Source: Pseudomonadota bacterium
GTDB lineage: Bacteria; Chloroflexota; Ktedonobacteria; Ktedonobacterales; JADMIN01
Reading direction: 5' to 3'
DNA: 48,278 nt
NCBI GenBank assembly: GCA_021324535.1
Contig: JAJPIU010000122.1
Coordinates: forward strand, 1 to 48,278
The notes under the pieces were generated by a model, which was given only the letters and a program-made list of their open reading frames with translations, was not told the origin of the DNA and searched no databases. This document shows positions 34,259-42,430 of the stretch, one piece after another (the stretch's first letter is position 1; every line of letters starts with the position of its first letter). A program made the translations under genes and the position numbers.

Positions 34259-34868
34259 TGACACACTCTCGCGGAGATTGCTAGCGTCCGAGGTCGTACA
34301 GACCTGGTTGAGCGCAGCAGTGTACTTTCCGCTGACGATATTTTGGAAAAAAACCTTGCGACACTGATACTTTGCTGTTGTTGGGAACGTGATATTCTGA
34401 TAATTTGCATCAACGCCGGTCAAAACCGGGCCATTGAGCGTCGTCGTGTCAAGTATATCGGTCGTCGAATACAAGATGGAGATCGTATCATCAATATGGA
34501 TTTCAAGATGTGGGAAGTCCGCAGCAGTGAAGTAGTAGAGGTTCTGGGTGTCCAGGCCAACGAATTCCGGCGCTGTAGATGAGGTATCCGTCAATAGGGA
34601 CGCGCGCAACACCACTGTTCCCTGGTCACTTGGATACTTGCTGAAATCTGGAGAACCGAGGGGGATAAAACGGCTTCCCGCGAGTAACGAACCACCAGCA
34701 AGAGCAGCTACTATACCCAAAATCATAACGATAATCAACACAAGGTTTGTTCTGCGGAATCGTCTTATAGGCTGTTGTGGTGTTGGCGCGCCTGTCGAGG
34801 GTGTTGCTATTTCCTGCGGTTGCGCTGCCGGATTTGCATTCGTCGCCACAACGTTTGCAATACGCCAT
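34236..34868 (-). pseudogene. Remnant of a zinc-ribbon/transmembrane protein gene (5' frameshift, 3' truncated)
   Basis: Read on the minus strand, the sequence begins MAYCKRCGDECKSG, a typical Chloroflexota zinc-ribbon start, but the downstream part lies in another frame: 'NANPAAQPQEIATPSTG', a basic 'RRFRR', one transmembrane helix ('NLVLIIVMILGIVAALAGGSLLAG'), then about 130 residues of extracytoplasmic beta-rich sequence. Only one CxxC pair remains. The frame then continues antisense into the dioxygenase fragment without a natural end, so its own 3' end was lost at the same junction. An open frame starting at GTG 34903 exists but would omit the ribbon. Base composition is AT-richer than the surroundings. 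Confidence 0.55.
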
Positions 34869-34888
34869 TTGACATCCCCTTTGATGTA

Positions 34889-35071
34889 ATGACCGACAAC
34901 CACGCTGATGCAGTAATTTCGAATTCGCTAGATCGCTTACTCGCTATCACCGACTTGTTGCCCGAATACTGGATACTATACGCGCATAAAGAGCTACGTC
35001 AATACGCAAATATGCGTAGGGCGCTACGGGAGATGAAAGTGGAGTGGGAAACAACCAAAGGTGAACCTTAG
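34889..35071 (+). CDS. Short open frame, possible gene fragment
   Basis: A 60-residue frame starting MTDNHADAVISNSLDRLLAI, then a tyrosine-rich helix-like segment and a charged tail ending in TTKGEP. No ribosome site is seen before the ATG and no family is recognised. It lies in the same AT-richer debris patch as the truncated genes and may be the 3' remnant of a longer gene. The following 155 bases up to the next stop codon hold no recognisable gene. Confidence 0.3.
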   Translation: MTDNHADAVISNSLDRLLAITDLLPEYWILYAHKELRQYANMRRALREMKVEWETTKGEP

Positions 35072-35226
35072 TGGAGACGTGTGCCTTGCGATTGAGCAGG
35101 CTCTGCGCGCTCTATGCCGCGCATCCACTGAGTTTCAAGGCATAGCCAGGAAGTGGACTCCTTAGTGGAGCCGCTACATCCACTGCTGTGATCTGAGTAG
35201 GCCACAATCGTGATGGATGGCCCACC

Positions 35227-35652
35227 TTAGAGCATCCACGAGGCGGCGGCAAGCGCGGCAGGCTGATTCGCCGCAGCTGCCACATCCTCTTCGAGTTCTT
35301 TTTGCGCGCCCGCCACGATGAGATCAATGAACTTGTTGGCGCTCCGCCAGCGCGCCGACGTTTTCTCCGGGTCGTATCCGCGCGCCTGGGTCAATTCACG
35401 AAGCTGCGCAAGCGACATCTGCCGGAGATAGGCGCGCAACCCTTGCTCGCCCGCCGTATCCAGCAGGTCTACGACATCGGTAGCCGCGCCAACGCCAAAC
35501 ACCCCAAGGATGCCGCTTTCGATCAGCGCATCGCGCACCTGTTGGGCAAGTTGTGGGTTGGCCAGCGCCATGGTGGCGATCTGGTGAAATGTCTCGGTAA
35601 TCTGCGTCATCTGCGTTGTCTGTGTCATGCGCTGGGTATCACGAGTCTCCAT
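35227..35652 (-). CDS. Hypothetical protein, all-helical
   Basis: A 141-residue protein from the ATG that follows AGGAGAGGGG; the open frame extends 13 codons further up. It begins with a Thr/Gln/Met-rich segment of repeated MTQT-like words, then helices 'TFHQIATMALANPQLAQQVRDALIESG', a Gly/Val turn, and 'LRAYLRQMSLAQLRELTQARGYDPEKTSARWRSANKFIDLIVAGAQ'. The last part resembles short SAP- or Rho-N-like helical DNA/RNA-binding motifs, but weakly. No membrane segment or signal peptide. Function unknown. Confidence 0.65.
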   Translation of the reverse strand: METRDTQRMTQTTQMTQITETFHQIATMALANPQLAQQVRDALIESGILGVFGVGAATDVVDLLDTAGEQGLRAYLRQMSLAQLRELTQARGYDPEKTSARWRSANKFIDLIVAGAQKELEEDVAAAANQPAALAAASWML

Positions 35653-35852
35653 CGTGCTTTCCCCTCTCCTCACCATGTCCATCGCTAGCATCTGTCGCCG
35701 TGTCTGTTACCCATTCTAGCGGGCGTTGTGCATGCTTCGCCACATGCGCCGCCTCCAGCTAGCCAAAATAGCCTGATCTCAACTGACACATTGCCAGCAG
35801 AAATCAGGCCAGTGTAGGCTTTCAGAAGCGTAGAAACCTGGGAATATGCGGC

Positions 35853-37361
35853 CTACGCGGTGGGTGTATTCGCTTGCGCCCGCGCCGCGCGGTCTACCCC
35901 ACGCAAGCCCATAGCCGCGACGATCGCGCTCAGCGCGATCAATATGCCGCTGGCGCCGTAGATGGTATCTACCGGGCCAAACGCCATGCCCAGCGCCACC
36001 ACATGCAACCCATGCAGCGTCACGCCATCGAGGTAGCCTGCCAGGGCCGTGCCAAGCAGTATGCCTGCGTTCATCGCCGGGCTGAACACCGAGTTGACCC
36101 GCCCCAGCAGCTCGCGCGGCGTCGCCTGAAGCATCAGCGGCCCCGCCGCGACGTTCAGCGAAGCGTTGAACACACCTACCAGCGCGAAGATCACAAGCGC
36201 CGGAACGTAGTTCGTCATGCGCGAGACAACGATGAACAACACTCCCAACGCCAACAGGCTGCCCCAGAGCAGCCGCGCAACGCCTATGCGTTGAGCAAAC
36301 ACACTCGCCAGGATCGCCCCGACGATGGCGCCAACGCCGCTCAGCGCGCCCAGCAGCCCATACAAGCTCACACTCGCATGCAAGTTGCCGGTCGCGAAAA
36401 ACACGTCGAGCGTATTGAGCGCGCCTGCCCCTAGCACGGCAATAATCACTGTGACAAGCAGCGTCATCAAAACGCGACTATGCGCGTAGAAGCGCAGCCC
36501 CGCGCCAAACTCACGCAGGAAGTTTGCTTGCTCGCCTTCGGCAAGGCTTGTAGCCGCCTTTGGCGCACGAATCGCCAGGATCGTGAGAAACGAGACGACA
36601 AACGAGAGCATGTCAATCAACAGCGCCCACTGTGCGCCAAACACCACGAAGAGCGGAGCCGCCAGCGCAGGCCCAATGATCAGCGACAGGCTGATGGAAA
36701 CCTGCCCCAGCCCCATCGCCCGCGCCCGCGCATCGGGCTGTACGATGTCGCCAATCAGCGCCATCATCGCCGGGCGGAAAAACTGATCGGCGATGTTCAC
36801 CAATGTGACAACAGCATAGATCGCGCCAAGTGTCCAGAGGATGGGCAGACGACCGCCAGGCAAAAATGGCAAAGCAACAGCGCCCGTCGCCAGGATCAAC
36901 GCGCCAACGATGAGCGCGCGGAAGCCATCCATCCGTAGCATCATGCGGCGCTTATCCATGCGATCCACGAAGACGCCAGCGAACGGGCCAACCAAAAAGG
37001 CTGGCACACTCGCCGCCAGCAAGACGCCCGTCACAGCAAGCGGCGCCCAGCTTTGTCCCCTGGCAAGCTGCGTGGCGATCCAGATCACCAGCGTGGTGGT
37101 GAAGACCATATCGCCAAGGATTGAGATCGCTTGACCGCTCCACAGTAGAGCAAAGTTGCGGTTGATCAGCGGATTACCCTTGCGCTTGGTGGGCGTCGCC
37201 TGGCTACTTGCTACAGTGGCAATCGCTTCAGCCGCAATCTGCCCATCCATCGCCCCGGTTTCTGCGGCGATGCCGCCGTTGGCAAGTTCGATAGATGGAG
37301 AGGGTTGACCGTATTCGCTTGGGTTCGCTGGGCTTGGGTTGCGCGTTGTGGTAGAATTCAT
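35853..37361 (-). CDS. MFS transporter, MefA/enterobactin-exporter-like
   Basis: A 502-residue major facilitator of the MFS_3 (MefA/EntS-like drug or siderophore exporter) type. After a hydrophilic 60-residue N-terminus come 'NPLINRNFALLWSGQAISILGDMVFTTTLVIW' (helix 1 with the family NFALLW-G-ISxxGD), 'AGVFVDRMDKRRMMLRMDGFRAL' (loop 2-3) and about ten further helices. 'QATPRELLGRVNSVFSPAMNAGILLG' is another family hallmark. The ATG has GGGAGGAGG upstream. It follows the ArsR-type regulator on the same strand after about 120 bases, probably in one operon, so export may be induced by the regulator's ligand. Confidence 0.88.
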   Translation of the reverse strand: MNSTTTRNPSPANPSEYGQPSPSIELANGGIAAETGAMDGQIAAEAIATVASSQATPTKRKGNPLINRNFALLWSGQAISILGDMVFTTTLVIWIATQLARGQSWAPLAVTGVLLAASVPAFLVGPFAGVFVDRMDKRRMMLRMDGFRALIVGALILATGAVALPFLPGGRLPILWTLGAIYAVVTLVNIADQFFRPAMMALIGDIVQPDARARAMGLGQVSISLSLIIGPALAAPLFVVFGAQWALLIDMLSFVVSFLTILAIRAPKAATSLAEGEQANFLREFGAGLRFYAHSRVLMTLLVTVIIAVLGAGALNTLDVFFATGNLHASVSLYGLLGALSGVGAIVGAILASVFAQRIGVARLLWGSLLALGVLFIVVSRMTNYVPALVIFALVGVFNASLNVAAGPLMLQATPRELLGRVNSVFSPAMNAGILLGTALAGYLDGVTLHGLHVVALGMAFGPVDTIYGASGILIALSAIVAAMGLRGVDRAARAQANTPTA

Positions 37362-37482
37362 ACTGCCTCCTCCCAGATGGCGTGATCTGGTCGCTAAGCT
37401 GGTCACACTGCTAAACAACATGGGGAAGCGATACGCGCAGGGCCGCTGCAACGGTTCTGCGCATCTTTTTTTGTGGCTGGGG

Positions 37483-38454
37483 TTAGCCCTCCTTCAGTTT
37501 GAGGGCGGCGCGTACCTCCTTACTGGCGATCAACTTTCCGCGATGGCGGAAGTGGACAATGGCGCGCTCGATCAAATCGGGCGTCACGTCGTCGGCGAAC
37601 GTACAGACGCCAAAAACGGTGAGATCGATCTGGCGTCCCTCGGCAAGCACGGCCTCCAGACCAGCGCGATTATAGCCCTCCGCGCCAATCATCACGACAA
37701 CTCTGCGCTTGCCTTTCGGTTGAGTCATCTCACTCTGTGTGGGCACTGAAAGCGCTTGCTCCTCGCTCAGACCAATGCGTGCGTCATAGCCTAACATTGC
37801 CTGATAGACCTCGCGCTCGCCCTCAACCCCACGCGGCGCCTGGTAGGCTTCATAGAGCTTTGCAATCTGGCAGAGCAACTCATGATACTCCTCCTTTGTC
37901 ACCCAGAGCGTGGAACCATCAATCGTGAGGGGCGGCACATCAGTCTTTTCATGGCGAAGCGAGTACTCGAGCGTGCGTAAAAAGCCTCGCGTAATCAATG
38001 CTAGCGAATCGCGCGCAGCGGCCAATACAGCGTCAGGCTGGCTCTGCAACAGGCCCGGCGGCGTATCGAGGATGCGCGCCACCGCACGATAGTATTTTTC
38101 GAGGATACCTCCGCGCTCGCGCGTCTCCACCAGCTTCACCAGCCCCACGCGCTCAAGCTCACGCACATGGTAGTGTATCTTCGCGGGAGCCTCGCCCAAT
38201 GCGACCCCCACCTGTTTCGCTGTCAACGGCTGGCGCACCAACAAATCGTAGATACGTGCACGCAGTGGGTCGGCGATAGTGCGCAATTGCTCGATAGTTT
38301 CAAGCGAGTAGACTTGCGGGATCGGCGGAGCGTCAATCTCTTCGGCGTCCTGAGCGACAGACGCCGCAGGTGTATTGACCTGCTCTTCCACCTCCACACG
38401 TCGCGCATCCTGGCCGCCAGCCCCCAAGTCAACCGGACGCTTCTCTTCGCTCAT
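37483..38454 (-). CDS. ArsR-type winged-helix regulator with C-terminal ligand-like domain
   Basis: A 323-residue regulator. Residues 1-45 are acidic and disordered. Residues about 50-125 form an ArsR/HTH_20 domain: 'LETIEQLRTIADPLRARIYDLLVRQPLTAKQVGVALGEAPAKIHYHVRELERVGLVKLVETRERGGILEKYYRAVA'. A helical middle follows, and the last 75 residues ('RRVVVMIGAEGYNRAGLEAVLAEGR', 'LTVFGVCTFADDVTPDLIERAI') form a separate alpha/beta part that may sense a ligand; metal-binding cysteines of classical ArsR are absent. The AAAGGAG ribosome site precedes the ATG. A consensus-like promoter overlapping an inverted repeat lies immediately upstream, which suggests autoregulation and control of the MFS exporter. 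Confidence 0.88.
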   Translation of the reverse strand: MSEEKRPVDLGAGGQDARRVEVEEQVNTPAASVAQDAEEIDAPPIPQVYSLETIEQLRTIADPLRARIYDLLVRQPLTAKQVGVALGEAPAKIHYHVRELERVGLVKLVETRERGGILEKYYRAVARILDTPPGLLQSQPDAVLAAARDSLALITRGFLRTLEYSLRHEKTDVPPLTIDGSTLWVTKEEYHELLCQIAKLYEAYQAPRGVEGEREVYQAMLGYDARIGLSEEQALSVPTQSEMTQPKGKRRVVVMIGAEGYNRAGLEAVLAEGRQIDLTVFGVCTFADDVTPDLIERAIVHFRHRGKLIASKEVRAALKLKEG

Positions 38455-38482
38455 CTTGCCAACTCCTTTATCAAAAATCGCT

Positions 38483-38514
38483 TTTGCTCGATAAAATTAT
38501 TTTGATTGAGCAAA
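38483..38514. promoter_or_regulatory. Inverted-repeat candidate operator of the ArsR/MFS operon
   Basis: TTTGCTCGAT and ATTGAGCAAA form 10-bp arms with one mismatch, separated by 12 AT-rich bases. The repeat begins at the -10 element and covers the transcription start, the expected place for a repressor site. Confidence 0.6.
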
Positions 38515-38542
38515 TTATGCCAGATGATCAAACATTTGTCAA
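38514..38542 (-). promoter_or_regulatory. Strong sigma-70-type promoter of the ArsR/MFS operon
   Basis: On the minus strand: perfect TTGACA, 17-base spacer, CATAAT. It is the closest match to the housekeeping consensus that I noticed in the window. Confidence 0.7.
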
Positions 38543-38576
38543 GGGGCAATTTGGACGAAATGAGAAATGCGTCAAC

Positions 38577-38930
38577 CTACAGTGGGCGGAGCGCGATCTC
38601 GTGGCCGGGCCGGGTGCTGGCGGCGGCGCCTGCGGGCAGCTCCACGCAATAGAGCGCGCCTGAGGCAACGGGGCCGATCCGCCAGGGACGCAGCGCGCGT
38701 CGGACGCGCGTCACGCGGTTGTGCTCGTCAACAAACACAGCGTCTATGGGGAAGCGCATAAAAAAAGTGTGGATCGAGGCGGTCGGCAGGAGGATCAATC
38801 CCTCGCCAGGGGCAAGCGCGCGTCGCCCTTGCAGCCCAATGAAGCGCGTCAAGAAGCTGTCGGCCAGCATGGCGTGTGAGGCCAGCGTTTCGCCTATCGT
38901 GACGTTGACAACCTGCATGTTGTGCGCCAT
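38577..38930 (-). CDS. DUF192 family protein
   Basis: A 117-residue single-domain DUF192 protein. The signature is complete: 'ETLASHAMLADSFLTRFIGLQGRRALAPGEGLILLPTASIHTFFMRFPIDAVFVDEHNRVTRVRRALRPWR', where 'S-IHTFFMRFPIDAVFVD' is the family core. Members are small beta-barrel proteins, sometimes secreted; function unknown. No signal peptide is present here. The ATG at this position has a weak AAGGGC ribosome site; an ATG four codons later is an alternative. The open frame continues far upstream across the tRNA remnant, which is clearly not coding. Confidence 0.85.
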   Translation of the reverse strand: MAHNMQVVNVTIGETLASHAMLADSFLTRFIGLQGRRALAPGEGLILLPTASIHTFFMRFPIDAVFVDEHNRVTRVRRALRPWRIGPVASGALYCVELPAGAAASTRPGHEIALRPL

Positions 38931-39017
38931 CTGCTTTCTGCCCTTCACGCAAAAAAAGACGCCGTGGCATATGTTGATATCCCAGGCGATATACCTCTCG
39001 ATAATGGTCTTACGTGG

Positions 39018-39050
39018 GGCGCCGAAGGATGGAATCGAACCGCCGTCCTG
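39018..39050 (-). other. tRNA 3'-end remnant
   Basis: On the minus strand the piece reads as a T-arm (GGCGGTTCGATTCC) followed by an acceptor-like CTTCGGCGCC. The first 14 bases are identical to the T-arm of the neighbouring tRNA-Phe and the rest is similar, but there is no D-arm, anticodon arm or 5' acceptor strand. It is a partial duplicate or leftover of a tRNA gene. Confidence 0.5.
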
Positions 39051-39064
39051 GCGCAATGCGAATA

Positions 39065-39086
39065 CATATGTCCATATGGACATATG
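39065..39086. repeat. Perfect 22-bp palindrome beside tRNA-Phe
   Basis: Left half CATATGTCCAT is followed directly by its reverse complement ATGGACATATG, with no spacer. It lies between the tRNA remnant and the 3' end of tRNA-Phe. Could act as terminator, recombination crossover site or protein-binding site. Confidence 0.75.
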
Positions 39087-39102
39087 GACGCCAAGATATG
39101 GG

Positions 39103-39175
<73 letters not shown>

Positions 39176-39426
39176 TTGGATGTGTTTATGCTGGCGTCCT
39201 CTCTACAGAGCCAACGCTAGACAGTGTACGATACAGACGGCCTTGCTGTCAACAGCCAATTTTGCGCTCTGGGTTGAGACGATTGGTAAGCCGGCGGCGT
39301 TATGCTTGCCTCTGGCGCACCATGCGGCCTAAAGTATGAATGAAAGAAAAGGGTTGATTTCCCACTTACATTGCGCGGCGCTACCATATCATCTGCATAC
39401 TGCCGCGCCACGAGGCGCCCACTGCC

Positions 39427-40992
39427 ATGAGTACACTCCTTCTGCCACCCGCTCAGCATTTCAGCCAGCATGACGCGACCCATGACTGGCTACCCCTACA
39501 CAATCAACAACAGCTTCTCGAAACGATACGCCGGGCAATCGGCAAAGCGCGCGCCACACACCATGCCGTCGCCGCCAGCTATGCGCGTCCCATTCCCGCA
39601 TGCGATCCGCTCCCGTTGTTCGCATCCCGCAAAACCACCGAGGCGTTTTACTGGGAGCAGCCCTCGCGCCAAACGGCAAACGCAGCAATTGGGGCGGCCT
39701 ATCACATCATCGTGGACGGCCCGGCCAGCATGCTTGTCGCCACCGAACACTGGCGCTGTCTGCTGACGGACGCCGTGTGTGTCAGCGAATATGATGAAGG
39801 CAATGAGAAGCATGGGGCCAATGATAATGCTGATGGCGCTGACAGCGCGCCACTGAGCGGCCCAATCTGCTTTGGAGGATTCTCCTTCGATCCACACGCC
39901 CCGCATACTGGCCTTTGGGAAGGCTTCCCCAGCGGGATGTTGTCCTTGCCGGAAGCGCTGGTGAGTGTTGCGCAGGGGAACGCGCAGCTGACGCTAAACG
40001 CGCTGGTCAGCGCAGACGACCAGCCGGAGGATGTCGCCACACGGCTGATAACGAACGTAGCCCGGTTGGCAAGTCAGAGCGCCACAGCGCACGCCGACGA
40101 CGAGAACCTCCTTACCAATGTCCAGGCTGCCCATAGCGTGAAACTCACCGAGTTATGCCCACGCGAGGAGTGGATGCGCCTGGTTGGCGAGGCGACCGAG
40201 GAGATTCGCCAGGGGGCCTATCAAAAGGTTGTGCTGGCGCGTGGCGTACAGGCGGAACGCTACGCCGCCGAGCGAGAGGATTCTTTTGAGAGCGAGGCGA
40301 ACCTGCGTGCGACACTGCAACGGCTCCGACAGGGAAATTCCACCGCGACGGTCTTTGCCATCCGGCGGGGCGAGCGCACATTCCTGGGGGCGACCCCTGA
40401 GCGGCTGGCGCAGGTCACAACCAACGGCGAACTGCGCACAATGGCGCTGGCAGGCACCGCACGGCGCGGCGCAACACCAGACGAAGACGAGCGGCTGGCG
40501 CGCGGGCTACTGGAAAGCACAAAAACGCACGAGGAGCATGCCATCGTCGTCACTTCAATTGTCGAGACGCTCAGGCCGCTCTGTCAGCGGCTCGACGTAG
40601 CCGACACGCCCCAGGTGATCACACTGGCAAACGTGCAACACCTGCTCACACCCATCACGGGCTTCGTCAAAGCGCAGGTCAGCGCGCTTGATGTCGTTTC
40701 GGCGCTCCATCCCACACCTGCGGTTGGTGGTTTCCCGCGCCAGGCGGCGCTCGAAGCGATTCGCGCGCACGAAGGGCTGGATCGCGGGTGGTATGCTGGG
40801 CCTGTCGGCTGGCTTGGCCCACAGGGTGAAGGCGAGTTCGTGGTCGCCCTGCGCTCGGCCTTGCTGGCGAGCAATCGCGCTACGCTCTTTGCGGGCTGCG
40901 GCATCGTGGCGGACTCCGAGCCGCAGGTGGAATATGTGGAGTCGCAAACGAAGCTGCGCGTGATGTTGCAGGGATTAGGGGTGACGGACTGA
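39427..40992 (+). CDS. menF: Isochorismate synthase
   Basis: A 521-residue member of the chorismate-utilising family that converts chorismate to isochorismate, the first step of menaquinone (or catecholate siderophore) synthesis. The C-terminal half has the signature elements: 'YQKVVLARGVQAE' with the catalytic lysine, 'TFLGATPERLAQV', 'MALAGTARRGATPDEDERLARGLLESTKTHEEHAIVV', 'HLLTPITGFVK', 'ALHPTPAVGGFPRQAALEAIRAHEGLDRGWYAGPVGWLGPQGEGEFVVALR' and 'LFAGCGIVADSEPQVEYVESQTKL'. The N-terminal half is variable, as usual. No other men genes are adjacent. Anthranilate synthase and PabB are excluded by the isochorismate-type 'GWYAGPVGW' wording. A GAGG ribosome site lies upstream; the gene converges with the mutarotase gene. 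Confidence 0.9.
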   Translation: MSTLLLPPAQHFSQHDATHDWLPLHNQQQLLETIRRAIGKARATHHAVAASYARPIPACDPLPLFASRKTTEAFYWEQPSRQTANAAIGAAYHIIVDGPASMLVATEHWRCLLTDAVCVSEYDEGNEKHGANDNADGADSAPLSGPICFGGFSFDPHAPHTGLWEGFPSGMLSLPEALVSVAQGNAQLTLNALVSADDQPEDVATRLITNVARLASQSATAHADDENLLTNVQAAHSVKLTELCPREEWMRLVGEATEEIRQGAYQKVVLARGVQAERYAAEREDSFESEANLRATLQRLRQGNSTATVFAIRRGERTFLGATPERLAQVTTNGELRTMALAGTARRGATPDEDERLARGLLESTKTHEEHAIVVTSIVETLRPLCQRLDVADTPQVITLANVQHLLTPITGFVKAQVSALDVVSALHPTPAVGGFPRQAALEAIRAHEGLDRGWYAGPVGWLGPQGEGEFVVALRSALLASNRATLFAGCGIVADSEPQVEYVESQTKLRVMLQGLGVTD

Positions 40993-41111
40993 GAAAAGCC
41001 AGAAGGCGCGTATCCTGAATGCGAGGAGTCGCATATGTCCTTCACCCAGGGGCAAGCGCCCCCAATGGTTGAACCGGCGCCAACCCTGCCCACAACAACC
41101 GAAACCGATAC

Positions 41112-41435
41112 TCAATCCTGGTGAAAAATCTCCCGCATGGTAAGCCACCATTCCCCAGGGGCGCGCCCGTCGAGCGGCGTTTGCATAGGGCCAGTGAGCG
41201 CCCACCACTCACGCATCTTCGGCTCGGCGTTGAGCCGGGCCATATCCGCCGCAAAGTCGGCGCCGACATATTCGAAATAGCCGAAGAGCGTCTCGCCATG
41301 GCGAAAGATTGAGTAGTTGCGCACATTGCAAGCGGTGATGGCCGCGCGAATCTCAGGCCACATCTCTGCCTGCAATCGGTCATACTCGGCGGCACATTCT
41401 GGCTTGACGCCAATGATCTGCCCAAATCGGCGCAT
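41112..41435 (-). CDS. L-rhamnose mutarotase-like protein (RhaM family)
   Basis: A 107-residue single-domain protein of the RhaM family, which interconverts the anomers of L-rhamnose or related sugars. Family wording: 'MRRFGQIIGVKPECAAEY', 'EMWPEIRAAITACNVRNYSIFRHGETLFGYFEYVG', 'MREWWALTGPMQ' and 'WWLTMREIFHQD'. In E. coli RhaM the segment before WPE is 'YQRRHNPIWPE', with catalytic His22; here it is 'YDRLQAEMWPE', so Gln stands where the His should be. Activity may be altered or lost, or the substrate may differ. The ATG is well supported by GGGGAGGG. No rhamnose catabolic genes are nearby. Confidence 0.82.
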   Translation of the reverse strand: MRRFGQIIGVKPECAAEYDRLQAEMWPEIRAAITACNVRNYSIFRHGETLFGYFEYVGADFAADMARLNAEPKMREWWALTGPMQTPLDGRAPGEWWLTMREIFHQD

Positions 41436-41650
41436 GGAACCCTCCCCGTTGTTGATAGCGCGTTGTCCACAGACAAACGCAGATAGGCAAAAAATTGACG
41501 CTGTTGAGTGTTGACAAGACGGCCATGCTGTGGGTATGCTATAAGCGGCGCTGAAAAGCCACCCGCGATACGCCATATGCTCATCGTGAGTATGGCTGCT
41601 TGTGATAAGTCTATCGTATCATATGCGAGCAGACCCGCATCTGGTGATGG

Positions 41651-41710
41651 CAAGCGTTGTCAAATAGCGGCAAATGTTGTCAAACGCTGTCAAACGCTGT
41701 CAAACGTTGC
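41651..41710. repeat. Six in-register decamers upstream of the WXG100 gene
   Basis: Six successive 10-base units with consensus CAAACGTTGT: CAAGCGTTGT, CAAATAGCGG, CAAATGTTGT, CAAACGCTGT twice, and CAAACGTTGC. The period equals one helical turn. They end about 110 bases before the WXG100 start codon and could be binding sites for a cooperative regulator or a slippage product. Confidence 0.65.
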
Positions 41711-41818
41711 CAGGACGCCACGGCAGGCACAATCGCGGCGACAGAACACCCTGAAAAGTGAGTGTACGTAGGGCCATCATGGCCGCATGTGATCCCATCT
41801 TAGGAGGGCAGAAACACC

Positions 41819-42118
41819 ATGGCAAGCGCAGGCGCATTTCGCATTACCCCCGAAGAGTTGCAGGCAACCGCGAGCAGCATCCGGTCGGCGGCAGCCCAGA
41901 TCGAGGCTACTCTCGGCCAGATCAAGGGCCAAGTGGACGCCACCACGGGCTTCTGGCAGGGCGCCGCTCAGGCGAACTTCAATGAGTTGATGCTGCGCTG
42001 GAACCGTGACTCGCAAGACCTGCATCAGGTGTTGATGCAGATCGCGCAGAACATGTCAACCGCCGCCAGCAACTACGCCGAGACCGAGGCTGGGGTCGCG
42101 CGCGGCTTCCAGATGTAG
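41819..42118 (+). CDS. WXG100-family (ESAT-6-like) secreted protein
   Basis: A 99-residue helical-hairpin protein of the WXG100 family. 'ITPEELQATASSIRSAAAQIEATLGQIKGQVD' is the first helix, 'GFWQGAAQANF' the W-x-G turn, and 'LRWNRDSQDLHQVLMQIAQNMSTAASNYAETEAGVARGF' the second helix, with a Y-x3-[DE]-like tail (Y-A-E-T-E) used for targeting to the type VII secretion ATPase. It has a strong GGAGGG ribosome site and a hairpin terminator after the stop. EccC and a YukD-like gene lie a few kilobases downstream on the other strand, so it is the likely substrate of that system. Confidence 0.92.
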   Translation: MASAGAFRITPEELQATASSIRSAAAQIEATLGQIKGQVDATTGFWQGAAQANFNELMLRWNRDSQDLHQVLMQIAQNMSTAASNYAETEAGVARGFQM

Positions 42119-42430
42119 CCATCCATTTCAGCGATCTGTTGTTTGTACATCTAGTTCTCTGCGCCCGTCGAGCATATTTCTCGGCGGGCGCTTGCCGTTA
42201 TTGGCGGCTCTCCTTCGCTTGGGCGCTCTTGCTACTCAATCCAAAACCCAACTGCCTTGATATTTCTCAACCCGCTCTTTACCACATCCCCTCTGAGAAC
42301 GCCGCTTTCTTCCCCTCAGAAAGTGTACAATAGCTCTTAGTCTGATGCCAGGCAACCAGCGATCCACTTTCCCTTCGTGCCTTTCGTGTGTCTTGCGTTA
42401 TCCGAAACTCAAGGAGATCAGCGTAGAACT
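42119..42430. other. Intergenic region between WXG100 and secreted-protein genes
   Basis: About 310 bases. The left part contains a terminator hairpin; the rest holds no recognisable gene. A possible promoter for the next gene was not clearly identified. AAGGAGAT, the ribosome site of the next gene, lies at its right end. Confidence 0.45.
42161..42191 (+). terminator. Hairpin terminator after the WXG100 gene
   Basis: GCGCCCGTCGAG pairs with CTCGGCGGGCGC (12 bp, one G-T wobble) around a 7-base AT loop. No long T-run follows. Confidence 0.65.

Noticed and set aside
37483-38454. Metal-responsive ArsR/SmtB repressor
   Set aside because: The helix-turn-helix fits, but the metal-binding cysteine motif (CVC) is absent and the C-terminal domain is foreign to SmtB.
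38931-39083. Upstream extension of the DUF192 frame
   Set aside because: It crosses a tRNA-like remnant and part of the palindrome; DUF192 proteins do not have it.
41651-41710. CRISPR array
   Set aside because: Units of 10 bases without spacers; no cas genes. Same reasoning for the arrays at 18726 and 47711.
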